Assembly (NCBI GenBank): GCA_041655035.1
Contig: JBAZCN010000015.1
Span: forward strand, 1 to 40,536
From: NAT127 sp041655035
Lineage (GTDB): Bacteria > Pseudomonadota > Gammaproteobacteria > Pseudomonadales > Porticoccaceae
Direction: 5' to 3'
Length of the DNA stretch: 40,536 nucleotides
Positions 25,102 to 33,432 of this stretch are shown piece by piece (the stretch's first letter is position 1; each line of letters begins with the position of its first letter). The position numbers were made by a program, and so were the translations under genes. The notes under the pieces were generated by a model. The model was given only the letters and a program-made list of their open reading frames with translations, ran no database searches and was not told the origin of the DNA.

Positions 25102-26703
25102 TCAGGGCAGGTATCGCCCCGGGGCCAGGATACCGTTGGGATCCAGGCTGCTGCGCAGGTGGGTGAAGAACTGCTGGTAGACCTCCGTCTTCGACGGCAG
25201 CTTCGCCATCGACTGGATACCCAACCGGTATGGGTAGTAACCGGCATCACAGAGTTGCTCCAGCATGTCGTCGTGACAGGCCATCGCGCGCTGGTCCTCA
25301 CCCGGGATATCGCGGTCGTAGGAAATGTTCACCACGCAATCGATGGTTCTTTCGGTCAGCAGAGTGATGGATACCGCAGGCTCGTAGCCATGGGCCAGCA
25401 TCGTCGTCTTGACGATATTCCAGATCGCGGCCGCATGCCTGCCGCTGGTGGGCGCTACCGGTGCCAGCCACATCACGCCACAGTTGTCCTGCTCGGGGCT
25501 GAGGTCGACGGACGCCTCGGGGAGGTTTTTTTTACGCCAGTAATTGCTGGCCAGCATGCCCGCCGAGGGCACTCCCTGGGTCATGCCGAACACCGGCTTC
25601 ACCACCTTGAGCATCTCGGTGAGATTGACGCCGGTCACCCACTGATAGGGCCTGGCAAAGCGCTCCGCCAGCGCCAGCAGGCGCTCATCGAGAAACTGCA
25701 GGCGCTTCACCTTGCCCTTCAGCCGGCGCTTGAGCCGACGGCGCGCATCGGCCACGGTGGCGCGCGTGCCGTAGAGCGCACCGGAGACATTCCACAGTCC
25801 GCAATCCCATTCTTTCACCTTGGCCTGGAGCACATCGTCGGGCAAGGGCGTGGTCCCCCCGGCCTGAAGCCAGGGATAGCCCTGGATGGCGGAGATCATC
25901 TTGTAGTCGTTGCCGATATGCATGGCGCTGCGTATCGTGCCGTCGAGGCGCAGCGGGCGCAGCAGGTCGATCAATCCCGGCAGGTCGTCCTCGCGCTCGA
26001 TCCGGCAGGCAAAAAACTGCATATACTCGGGTTTTGGCATCAGCCAGATGGTGGCCTGCACGATCACGCCGAGATTTGACTGGGTAAACAAGCCATCGTA
26101 ATGGGGCCCCACCCCCCAGCGGTACACCCCTGTCGCCTGGGCATTGCGGTACTGGCCGAACCCGGTCTCGAGCAGGTCGCCGCTGGGCAATACCACCTGA
26201 AAACCGCCAACGTTGGCAAAATGATCGGCATAGGCGGTGTGCCCGAAGCCGCGCTCGGCGATATTGCCGACCAGGCTGGTGCGCGGCGACGCGCCGGTCA
26301 CATCCAGCCAATAGGGCGCGTCGCGCTCGCGCAAATAGTCGAACAACTGTTGCTGGGTCACCCCCGGCTCCACCCTGACGTAACCCAGGTCGGCGTTGTA
26401 CTCGACGATACGGTCGAGGCGCTTGAGCTCCATCACTACCGAGTCCGGCGCGGTGGGCACGGTGGAGCCATAACCGGTATTGAGGCCGGTACTGATCGGG
26501 TAGATCGGCACCCGGTACTGATTGGCAATGCGCAGACAGGCCTGGACTTCGGCTGCAGAACCCGGCCGCACCACCGCAGGCACCCTGTTGCTGGTGTGAA
26601 ACGTGGCCGTTTCGTAGCGCTTCATCAGTTCCGGGTCGTCGACCACATGGTCCCCGCCCAGCGTGTTCCGAAACGCTGCTATTGCATCCGCTATATTGGC
26701 CAT
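25102..26703 (-). CDS. FAD-binding oxidase of the vanillyl-alcohol oxidase / 4-cresol dehydrogenase type
   Basis: A 533-residue flavoprotein. The PCMH-type FAD-binding domain spans about 40-270 with VRPGSAAEVQACLRIAN, PIYPISTGLNTGYG, VRVEPGVTQQQL and VGNIAERGFGHTAYADHF, the last segment being typical of vanillyl-alcohol oxidase and p-cresol methylhydroxylase flavoprotein subunits. The C-terminal substrate domain ends LDPNGILAPGRY. No cytochrome partner gene is adjacent. The ATG at 26703 has AGGA at good spacing; the open frame extends further upstream but overlaps the acyltransferase and lacks a start-like context. The 64-bp spacing places it in an operon with the exosortase-associated acyltransferase. 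Known family substrates are para-substituted phenols; the substrate here is unknown. Confidence 0.83.
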   Translation of the reverse strand: MANIADAIAAFRNTLGGDHVVDDPELMKRYETATFHTSNRVPAVVRPGSAAEVQACLRIANQYRVPIYPISTGLNTGYGSTVPTAPDSVVMELKRLDRIVEYNADLGYVRVEPGVTQQQLFDYLRERDAPYWLDVTGASPRTSLVGNIAERGFGHTAYADHFANVGGFQVVLPSGDLLETGFGQYRNAQATGVYRWGVGPHYDGLFTQSNLGVIVQATIWLMPKPEYMQFFACRIEREDDLPGLIDLLRPLRLDGTIRSAMHIGNDYKMISAIQGYPWLQAGGTTPLPDDVLQAKVKEWDCGLWNVSGALYGTRATVADARRRLKRRLKGKVKRLQFLDERLLALAERFARPYQWVTGVNLTEMLKVVKPVFGMTQGVPSAGMLASNYWRKKNLPEASVDLSPEQDNCGVMWLAPVAPTSGRHAAAIWNIVKTTMLAHGYEPAVSITLLTERTIDCVVNISYDRDIPGEDQRAMACHDDMLEQLCDAGYYPYRLGIQSMAKLPSKTEVYQQFFTHLRSSLDPNGILAPGRYLP

Positions 26704-26767
26704 TGGACAAATTCCTGAGCGCCTGGCGCCGCACGTCGGGCCCCGGCCATGAGCTGGGCCATTGACA

Positions 26768-27619
26768 TCATCCGAACGCGGGACGGAACCATGACCAGCC
26801 GAAGTCGGACAGGCCGAAATCCTTATTGCGGTCGATGGCGGCTCTCGGCTCCGGCGTCCTCTGTGGTACCGGCTCGAGGGCTCCGGCAATCTGCTGGTAT
26901 ACCGCGCTGTACATCTGCCGCAGTTCCACCGGCGCATGCGCCACCAGGTCATCGATGTTCGCGTAGTACGGCGCCCGGGTGCCGCGAAATTCGAAATCGT
27001 CGCCAATGCGCCGAAACACCGTACCGGCTCGCCGCAGCAGCAGGAACAGGGAAGGCTCCATGATCGCGCAGCAGTTTTTGCGGTTGAGAACATCGGCCAC
27101 TGCGCCGGAAGCCATGAACAGGAACAAGGCGATAAGGGGGAAGGTGCGCTGTTCCCGCTTGCTGAAATTAAACGCGTCACTGGCGCCGAAGCGTGTTTCC
27201 CGCTCGCCGCGACGGCGGCGGAAGTCACTGTCCACCGCCAGCCGCGAAATTTCGCACAGCGTATTGCGCCGCCCGGAAAACTGGCTCATGAACGCCTGGT
27301 CGAGACTGTCGCCGGCGTGGCCCTCCATGGGCATCAGGCTGTTTTCGTTGGCCAGCACCAGACGGACACAGCCTGCCGCCTTGCCGGTTTCGCGGTGGCT
27401 GACCAGGCAGTGTATCGAACTCTCCTCGTAGGTATCCATTTCCTGTTGGTTGCTGAACACCTCCGGGGGTTCGTAGCCAAACTCTTCACAATAGACCCGG
27501 TAACGGAGATGGTAGACCCGCTCCCGCTGCTCCCTGGTCAGGGCCACGGACAGGTCGAAATAGCGCGAGAAGTCGAGCAACCGCGAACTGTTTTCTGAAG
27601 TAGGCTTTTCTGTTGTCAT
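26768..27619 (-). CDS. PEP-CTERM/exosortase system-associated acyltransferase
   Basis: A 283-residue GNAT-like acyltransferase related to LuxI-type autoinducer synthases and N-acyl amino acid synthases (TIGR03694-like). Visible family features are REQRERVYHLRYRVYCEEFGYEP near the N-terminus, then GCVRLVLANENSLMPMEG and CEISRLAVDSDFRRRRGE, followed by a hydrophobic segment (PLIALFLFMASGAV). It probably transfers an acyl chain from acyl-ACP or acyl-CoA to an amine. It is the promoter-proximal partner of the FAD oxidase. The acyl-CoA ligase of the same system lies about 2 kb away on the other strand and may supply its donor. The product is not known. Confidence 0.87.
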   Translation of the reverse strand: MTTEKPTSENSSRLLDFSRYFDLSVALTREQRERVYHLRYRVYCEEFGYEPPEVFSNQQEMDTYEESSIHCLVSHRETGKAAGCVRLVLANENSLMPMEGHAGDSLDQAFMSQFSGRRNTLCEISRLAVDSDFRRRRGERETRFGASDAFNFSKREQRTFPLIALFLFMASGAVADVLNRKNCCAIMEPSLFLLLRRAGTVFRRIGDDFEFRGTRAPYYANIDDLVAHAPVELRQMYSAVYQQIAGALEPVPQRTPEPRAAIDRNKDFGLSDFGWSWFRPAFG

Positions 27620-28029
27620 GAAAGAGAAACTCTGCTGGGGATAGCTTCGCGTTGCCAGTCCAACCCAGGTTCAGGCGGTTCGGGAAGCTATCATTGCTAC
27701 TCGTTTAGGTGGCCCATATACACCAGCGCTCAATGACAGAAATATTAAGCCTCGCAGGAATCGGGTCTTGCGACCTGAATACCATTGCCAGGCAGACTCC
27801 CTGTGCAGTGCAGCACTCACTGAAAGATATCCCGGATCATTGCGTATTGCCAGAGCGGTTGCGATAAAAAAAACAATCCGCCAGCAACGCCCATACTTCA
27901 TCAGACCGTCGCCAGACCATGGGGTGCGCTGACGCAGGAAGCGCATCCCGCCGATCCAGCCCGCTGGCGCGCTTCCTGTGTCAGCGCACCCTATTAAAAA
28001 TGTCGCCAGCGACGATAATCCGGTCGCCA
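27620..28029. other. Intergenic region upstream of the acyltransferase gene
   Basis: This 410-bp stretch holds the inverted repeat at 27922-27991 and presumably the acyltransferase promoter. A minus-strand frame of 129 codons crosses it, but it overlaps the phosphatase gene and resembles no family, so no gene is called. A GG-N10-GC match near 27787-27800 has no PrsR box at the expected distance. Confidence 0.5.
27922..27991. repeat. REP-like inverted repeat pair
   Basis: Two 23-bp arms (27922-27944 and 27969-27991) are inverted copies matching at 22 of 23 positions, separated by 24 bases. Each arm begins GGGTGCGCTGA and contains GGAAGCGC. A related single unit occurs at 31325-31350. The layout suggests a dispersed extragenic palindromic element; it could also act as a terminator or mRNA stabiliser. 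Confidence 0.65.
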
Positions 28030-28536
28030 TCACGGTGCGGCAAACCGTTCTTCGAGACAACCGGCGAAGCCGGACAGCGCCGCGTCGATCAGTGCGAACA
28101 CTTCGGTAAAGCCGTGCAAGTCGCCATAATAAGGGTCGAGAATATCCTCCGCTCCCTGGCCCCGCCCGGCAGCAAAACCGCCGAGCAGAAAAACATTGCC
28201 CGGCAGTTCCTGGCCGGGCATCAGGCTCGCCACTTCGGCCAGGTGCCGGTGCTCCATGACCAGCACGAAATCGCTGTGCTCGATCATTCGCGCCCGCAAC
28301 GGCCGCGCCCGGATGCCGCGCAGCGAAACACCGGCGGCGGCGGCCAGCTTAGCGGCCCGCGGATCGGGGCGCCGCCCGGGCTGGCCGACAGAGGTGCCCG
28401 CCGAGCGCACAGCCACCCTGCGCCCCAATCCCATGGCGTGCAAACGGGAGCGCAACAATCCCTCGGCCAATGGCGAACGGCAGACATTGGCGGTGCAGAC
28501 GAACAGGACCCGACATTGCGGACGGAACCAGATCAT
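28030..28536 (-). CDS. Low-molecular-weight protein-tyrosine phosphatase
   Basis: A 168-residue phosphatase. The P-loop is CTANVCRSP with nucleophile Cys14 and Arg20; the family more often has Gly where Ala16 occurs. The general-acid Asp is D134 in DPYYG. Such enzymes (Wzb, Etp) dephosphorylate bacterial tyrosine kinases that control exopolysaccharide chain length. The probable partner here is the tyrosine autokinase at 37283, although the genes are 9 kb apart. It lies 74 bp downstream of the serine protease gene on the same strand and could be co-transcribed. GGTGAT lies upstream of the ATG at 28536. Confidence 0.9.
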   Translation of the reverse strand: MIWFRPQCRVLFVCTANVCRSPLAEGLLRSRLHAMGLGRRVAVRSAGTSVGQPGRRPDPRAAKLAAAAGVSLRGIRARPLRARMIEHSDFVLVMEHRHLAEVASLMPGQELPGNVFLLGGFAAGRGQGAEDILDPYYGDLHGFTEVFALIDAALSGFAGCLEERFAAP

Positions 28537-28610
28537 ATCGTTATCACCATCGCTCCCCGGGTGCCGCCGACAGCCCGCCGGCCCCAGTCAAGGCGTTGAC
28601 AGCACAGGGT

Positions 28611-29402
28611 TCAATTGCGCTCTGCGGCACGACGCAGCAGCTCCTTGACGTGGCGCACCGGCACCGCATAGGTGATACCGGATGGCCGCTCGAGAATCGC
28701 CTCCCGCGACTCCTTGACAAAAACACTGTTGACCACGCCGATGACTTTTCCCGTCTCCGGATGAAACACCGGACTGCCGCTGTTGCCTGGATAGGCGACG
28801 GCGTCCAACTGAAACACGTCGAAAGGATTGCGCATGCGCAACAACTGCGCCGAGGACAGTTGTCCGGCGGAGTCGGCGGTCCGCACCACCGGGGTGATGG
28901 ACGAAACGATCCCGGTATGGGTAACGGGAAAGAGGCCGAGGACGGCGCCGATGGGAAACCCTGTGAATGCCACCAGATCGCCTTCCCGCACTTTGTCGGA
29001 ATCGCCGAGCGCCATGCTGGCCAGCGGGCCGGAAGTGATGCGCAGCAGGGCCAGGTCGTGCAGCGAATCCTGCTCCAGCAGCTCGGCAAGATGTATTCGC
29101 GCCTCTTTGCCCCGTCCCGAGAAGACCGCCAGTGACTGATTGTTGGTGTGGTCCAGTTCCCTGGGCAGCACGTGATAATTAGTGACCACAGTGTAACCGT
29201 CATCCACCACGAAGCCGGTGCCCAGCAAGTTGTTGGGGCGCGCCTTGCCCACCGGCTGGCGCGCCGGATAGGTCGTGCCGACCCCGACCACAGCTGGGCG
29301 CACCTGATCGATGATATCCGGCAGCCCGGCGAACGCCGCATGACCGACCGCCAGCAGCAAAATCGCCAGCCACTTATCACACCTGCGGGGAAAATAGCGC
29401 AT
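28611..29402 (-). CDS. Trypsin-like serine protease, exported
   Basis: A 263-residue S1-type protease of the DegP-like fold without a PDZ domain. A signal peptide ends near residue 25 (GHAAFA). The catalytic triad is visible: His77 in VVTNYHVL, Asp116 in HDLALLRI and Ser208 in YPGNSGSPVF. It should act in the periplasm. ATG at 29402 is chosen; a TTG six codons upstream (29420) is possible, and neither has a strong ribosome site. Its targets are unknown. Proximity to exosortase-associated genes suggests envelope protein processing, but this is inference. Confidence 0.88.
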   Translation of the reverse strand: MRYFPRRCDKWLAILLLAVGHAAFAGLPDIIDQVRPAVVGVGTTYPARQPVGKARPNNLLGTGFVVDDGYTVVTNYHVLPRELDHTNNQSLAVFSGRGKEARIHLAELLEQDSLHDLALLRITSGPLASMALGDSDKVREGDLVAFTGFPIGAVLGLFPVTHTGIVSSITPVVRTADSAGQLSSAQLLRMRNPFDVFQLDAVAYPGNSGSPVFHPETGKVIGVVNSVFVKESREAILERPSGITYAVPVRHVKELLRRAAERN

Positions 29403-29598
29403 AATAATCGTCCGACGCAAAACAGATCACCGTTGATTGCTGGTCATTTGATTCCTGGTCGCGACATTTGCGAAGAGCACGCCCACAGGCACAGCAAGTC
29501 CGCCGGAACCATAACAGAACAGCCCCTGCGCGAAAACTGACGGATTTCTTTACACATGTTTTCCTACTAACCCGCTTCCCTATAACGGAGATTTGGGA

Positions 29599-31209
29599 AT
29601 GGCCGACCTGATCCATGAACTGATCGCCGCCCAGGCCAATGGCACCGGCGACAGACCCGCACTGCTCTACAAAGATGACGTCCTCACCTATTCCGCCCTC
29701 TGGGAAACCCTCCAACGGGTGGCCAGCGGGCTGATGGCCGCGGGGATCGCCGCCGGCGAGCGCGTCGCGATATACCTTCCGAAGCAACTCGAAACCGTGG
29801 CCGCAATATTCGGCACATCCAGTGCCGGGGCCAGCTTTGTCCCGGTCAACCCGCTGCTCAAGCCGCCCCAGGTCCGCTATATTCTCCAGCACTCCCAGGC
29901 GCGGATATTGTTCACCTCACTGCAGCGTCTGCCAGCGCTGGCGGACGAACTCGCTCACTGCCAGGATCTGCACACAGTGGTGGTGATCGACGACCTGGTG
30001 GAAGAGCGCGCCGCCGCACTGATCGCGCGCCTGCCCGGCAAGACCCTCATCGACTGGCGGCACTTTCTCCGCGAGCCCTCCCGCCCCCCCCATCGGCGCA
30101 TCGACAATGACATGGCCGCGATTCTCTATACCTCGGGGAGTACCGGCAGCCCCAAAGGCGTGGTGCTCTCCCACCGCAACATGGTTGCCGGCGCGCGCAG
30201 CGTCGCCCAATACCTGGAAAACACCCCGGCCGACCGGATACTTGCCGTGCTGCCCCTCAGTTTCGACGCAGGCTTGAGCCAGCTCACCACGGCGTTCTCC
30301 GCAGGCGCTTCAGTGGCACTGATGGACTATCTGCTGCCAAAGGACGTATTGCGCGCCGTCGTTCGCTACCGGATCACCGGCCTTGGCGCCGTCCCGCCCC
30401 TGTGGAACCAATTGGTCCAACACCCGTGGCCGGCAGAAACCGCAGATTGCTTGCGCTATGTCACCAACACCGGCGGCGCCATGCCTGTGGCGACCACACG
30501 GGCACTGCGCGAGCGCCTGCCCAACGCCCGCATTTACCTCATGTACGGGCTCACCGAAGCATTCCGCTCCACTTACCTGTCCCCCGACGAGGTCGACCAT
30601 CGCCCCCAATCCATCGGCAAGGCCATCCCCAACGCCGAGATTCTCGTAGTCAATGACGCCGGCCAACTCTGCGGCCCCAACGAACCCGGGGAACTGGTGC
30701 ACCGGGGCGCACTGGTGGCACTGGGTTATTGGAACGACCCCGAAAAAACTGCCGAGCGCTTCCGTCCCTGTCCAGGACAGGACGACAACCTGCCGATTCC
30801 CGAAATGGCCGTCTGGTCCGGCGACCAGGTTGTCAGGGACGAGGAAGGTTACCTCTACTTTGTCAGCAGAAAGGACGACATGATCAAGACCTCCGGGTAC
30901 AGGGTAAGTCCAACGGAGATCGAAGAAATAGCCTATGGCTCGGGGCTGGTGACGGGCGCCGTGGCGTTCGGCGTGCCCCACGCCGACCTCGGCCAGGCCA
31001 TCGTCCTGATCGTGACGCCCGGCGGCGACACCGAACATGCAGTGCTGCACACCCGCTTGCTCGACTACTGTAAACGGGAACTGCCCGCCTTTATGCAACC
31101 CGCCCGCATCGTGATACTGGATACCCTGCCGCACAACCACAATGGCAAAATCGATCGCCGCACCCTCACCACCACCTATGCCCGCATACTGGAAGGCGAT
31201 CCGGGCTGA
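29599..31209 (+). CDS. Acyl-CoA ligase (AMP-forming), exosortase A-associated
   Basis: A 536-residue ANL-superfamily enzyme. Motifs are the AMP-binding loop ILYTSGSTGSPKGVVLSH, YGLTEAFRSTY, the adenylate-binding GDQVVRDEEGYLYFVSRKDD and the C-terminal lysine region NHNGKIDRRTL. It matches the exosortase A-associated acyl-CoA ligase family (TIGR03098). It activates a carboxylic acid as an acyl-adenylate and then a thioester. The ATG at 29599 has GGAG upstream. In many XrtA loci it is followed by an acyl carrier protein and a PLP-dependent decarboxylase; neither is next to it here. The acid substrate is unknown. Confidence 0.9.
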   Translation: MADLIHELIAAQANGTGDRPALLYKDDVLTYSALWETLQRVASGLMAAGIAAGERVAIYLPKQLETVAAIFGTSSAGASFVPVNPLLKPPQVRYILQHSQARILFTSLQRLPALADELAHCQDLHTVVVIDDLVEERAAALIARLPGKTLIDWRHFLREPSRPPHRRIDNDMAAILYTSGSTGSPKGVVLSHRNMVAGARSVAQYLENTPADRILAVLPLSFDAGLSQLTTAFSAGASVALMDYLLPKDVLRAVVRYRITGLGAVPPLWNQLVQHPWPAETADCLRYVTNTGGAMPVATTRALRERLPNARIYLMYGLTEAFRSTYLSPDEVDHRPQSIGKAIPNAEILVVNDAGQLCGPNEPGELVHRGALVALGYWNDPEKTAERFRPCPGQDDNLPIPEMAVWSGDQVVRDEEGYLYFVSRKDDMIKTSGYRVSPTEIEEIAYGSGLVTGAVAFGVPHADLGQAIVLIVTPGGDTEHAVLHTRLLDYCKRELPAFMQPARIVILDTLPHNHNGKIDRRTLTTTYARILEGDPG

Positions 31210-31324
31210 CAGCGGCACGGAGTTTGTCTGTGGGCAGAGACAGGGGCTCGGGGTCTGTCGATTGTTAGGCAAGCATCGCCGGTGCGCCTCCTCCGTCGGC
31301 ACATCCTACTGAAGCAAGAGCATA

Positions 31325-31350
31325 GGGTGTGCTGAGGAACGAAGCGCACC
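31325..31350. repeat. Single REP-like unit
   Basis: The first 24 bases match the left arm of the repeat at 27922 at 20 of 24 positions (GGGTGTGCTGAGGAACGAAG start). The unit folds on itself through GGTGTGC and GCGCACC. It lies between the convergent acyl-CoA ligase and diguanylate cyclase genes, a normal site for such elements. Confidence 0.5.
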
Positions 31351-31421
31351 GCGCTCGCCGACATCAAAAAATCTCTTATTTACCAATATATAAAAAGAAA
31401 CACCACGCCGCCAGAAAGGGC

Positions 31422-32462
31422 CTACCCCCCGCAACTCAATGCGATCCGGTTCTTGCCCAGATGCTTGGCCTCGTACAGCGCCTGGTCGGCCTTCCTCAGC
31501 AGGGCATTCATGCTGTCGCCCGCCTCGAGTTGGGCGACGCCGATACTGCAGGTAAAATGCATCGCCTGCCCGCCCACCACGACATCCGCCATGGCGACGC
31601 CGGCGCGCAGCCGTTCACCGAGATGCATCGCTTCCTCGGAACTGGTCCCCGGCAGCACGATCAGGAACTCCTCGCCACCGATCCGGCCGACAGTGTCGGT
31701 GGAGCGGGACAACTCCTTGAAGCACTTCGTGGCGACTACCAGTACGTTGTCGCCGATATGGTGCCCGCAACCGTCGTTGACCGCCTTGAAGTTATCGAGA
31801 TCGATCATCAGCACACTGAGATCCTGGGAGTAGCGGTGGCAGCGCTGGATCTCGTATTCGAGCTGCTCCATGACACCACGGCGATTGATGGCGCCTGTCA
31901 GCGGATCTGTCACCGATAGTATCTGCAGTTCCCTGGTCCGCTCCTCGACATGTTCTTCGAGCATGACCAGAGCCGCCGACAACTCATTCTCGGTGCGCGC
32001 CAGTTCATTGGTCTTGATGACCATGTCCACCTGATTGGGCAACTTCAACGCGCGGGGCATGAATTTCCACACCAGGGGAATCAGCGAGAAGGCGATGAGC
32101 GCCGTCGCCACCTTCAACCAGGCTCCGAACTCGGAGAAGTACTGCCAAAAGACGAGGCTGTCGACCAAGTGGTCGATGGCGATCACCATCGATAGCAGCG
32201 CGCCCAGCAATAACATGCGCCGCAACCAGGCATCTTTGCGGGACCGGGAAAAATAAATCAACGCCACCGCAATGGACACAAAGGACACCGCCAGGACAAA
32301 ACTGGCAGCAATGTCCAGGAATGCCATGGCTGCGGTATTGCCGACCACATCCACGCCACCAACGGAAACGCCATCTGGAAAACTGCTTTCAGGCTTCACG
32401 AGCAACCCTCGGGCGGTGCGATAGCCTTGCCAAAGCAGCATACCGCCCTGCAAACCCGCCAC
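31422..32462 (-). CDS. Membrane GGDEF-domain diguanylate cyclase
   Basis: A 346-residue protein. Three or four membrane helices lie at about 45-135, a coiled-coil-like linker at 150-182 and a GGDEF domain at about 183-340. The active site is GGEEF at 262-266. An RxxD inhibitory site (RSTD, 253-256) lies exactly five residues before it, so c-di-GMP product inhibition is expected. It makes cyclic di-GMP from two GTP. There is no recognisable sensor domain beyond the membrane helices. The start is uncertain: a GTG at 32462 or an ATG at 32441 with AGG upstream. Its position between exosortase genes and the exopolysaccharide operon fits control of biofilm matrix, by inference. Confidence 0.9.
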   Translation of the reverse strand: MAGLQGGMLLWQGYRTARGLLVKPESSFPDGVSVGGVDVVGNTAAMAFLDIAASFVLAVSFVSIAVALIYFSRSRKDAWLRRMLLLGALLSMVIAIDHLVDSLVFWQYFSEFGAWLKVATALIAFSLIPLVWKFMPRALKLPNQVDMVIKTNELARTENELSAALVMLEEHVEERTRELQILSVTDPLTGAINRRGVMEQLEYEIQRCHRYSQDLSVLMIDLDNFKAVNDGCGHHIGDNVLVVATKCFKELSRSTDTVGRIGGEEFLIVLPGTSSEEAMHLGERLRAGVAMADVVVGGQAMHFTCSIGVAQLEAGDSMNALLRKADQALYEAKHLGKNRIALSCGG

Positions 32463-33432
32463 TGTCGCGGGACCCGCTCCCCATCCATCCGCTCGCTGTC
32501 ATCCTTACCGATCCTCATCCGGATACCCCTGCTCCCTGAATGCCCGCGCCGGCACGTCGCGGCAACCAGCAACCGGCCGCCGCCGCGAAAGCGGACAGCC
32601 GCGCACCGGCCACTCATGGACCGCTTGCTGTGGGTTACCTCGACTCGCTCAACATCTCCCTGGGGTGGCGATCCTCTTCGCCTTCCATTTCAATCCCTTG
32701 AAGCCCGGTCCATTCAAGCTCGGTCCACTGAAATTCACGCCATTGACCCTGACGCGACGTGGATCACCTTCCCGCCGCCAGCCGTTTCAATGGGTGTTGT
32801 TGTCCCTTTGCTCTCTGATGGTGTTCTTTTGTTATGGTGTCGTTCCATGGTTTTGCCGTCACTCCCTGGACCTGGGTCTGAAGCATATCGTCTCCAGGCC
32901 ACAGCACCGCGCTTGCCAGTCACTACCGCGAGATCCATCGGCCCGCTGGTCATATCTCCCTCTGCAGCAAGGGGCCGAATCGCAGCCCAGACACCGAACG
33001 GCCCGCCGGACGACCCGGGAAAGCGCGTCCGGCAAACTCTAGACGAGTCCCTGGTCGACTGTCAAATACCGCCATAGCAATAATCTACTGGCTCCGAGAG
33101 AGCTGAGCGCCCCCGGGTTCCGCCAATAAGTCACCGGGAGTCATAACGATAATGATATATACTGCAACCATCGATAAGAACCGGTCAGTCCGGCACCGCC
33201 TGCGAAATATTGGGAGCGAGCCGGCGCAGCACCGGTCGACCTGATAACTTTTGCTGTAAATTGTATAAGTTATAGGTGATGTGAAGCCGGACAAGGGCAT
33301 GGTACAATCGCGACCGCCAAAGCTAACGTGAACCCGGGCGACAGCCAGATCGATAGCGTTGTTACGGCCAGGAAACCCTGACAATAGACGACGTAAGAAC
33401 AACGGGACAGGTAACGACCAGGGAGTAACACA
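32463..33432. other. 970-bp region without a convincing gene
   Basis: It separates the diguanylate cyclase from the exopolysaccharide operon. Frames on both strands are unlike known families. A short plus-strand frame (32665-33042) contains a six-residue near-repeat (around KPGPFKLGPLKFTPL) but has no good start context. The right part (about 33140-33310) is more AT-rich and probably regulatory, with the candidate promoter at 33281-33308. Confidence 0.5.
33281..33308 (+). promoter_or_regulatory. Candidate extended -10 promoter of the exopolysaccharide operon
   Basis: TGGTACAAT gives a TGn-extended -10 box (TACAAT at 33303-33308). A weak -35 (GTGAAG) lies 16 bases upstream. It would leave a leader of roughly 120 nt before the ATG at 33433. 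No PrsR box or sigma-54 core was found here, so this operon is probably not under the same control as the PEP-CTERM genes. Confidence 0.4.

Noticed and set aside
26704..27228. N-terminal extension of the FAD oxidase frame
   Set aside because: It lies within the acyltransferase gene, and the ATG at 26703 has a proper ribosome site and the family N-terminus.
27787..27800. GG-N10-GC match upstream of the acyltransferase
   Set aside because: The -24 region fits poorly (GGAGTC) and there is no PrsR box at the fixed distance.
27671..28060. Minus-strand frame of 129 codons with a lipobox-like IGC
   Set aside because: It overlaps the end of the phosphatase gene, crosses the REP-like palindrome and resembles no family.
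29538..29554. A reverse-oriented PrsR-like box (TGACGG-N5-TTTACA) upstream of the acyl-CoA ligase
   Set aside because: It matches with one mismatch but lies only about 45 bp from the start codon, and no sigma-54 core occurs at the expected 74-76 bp before the gene.
33340..33432. Possible JUMPstart/ops element before the exopolysaccharide operon
   Set aside because: Only a weak GATAGCG resemblance is present; the GGCGGTAG core is absent.
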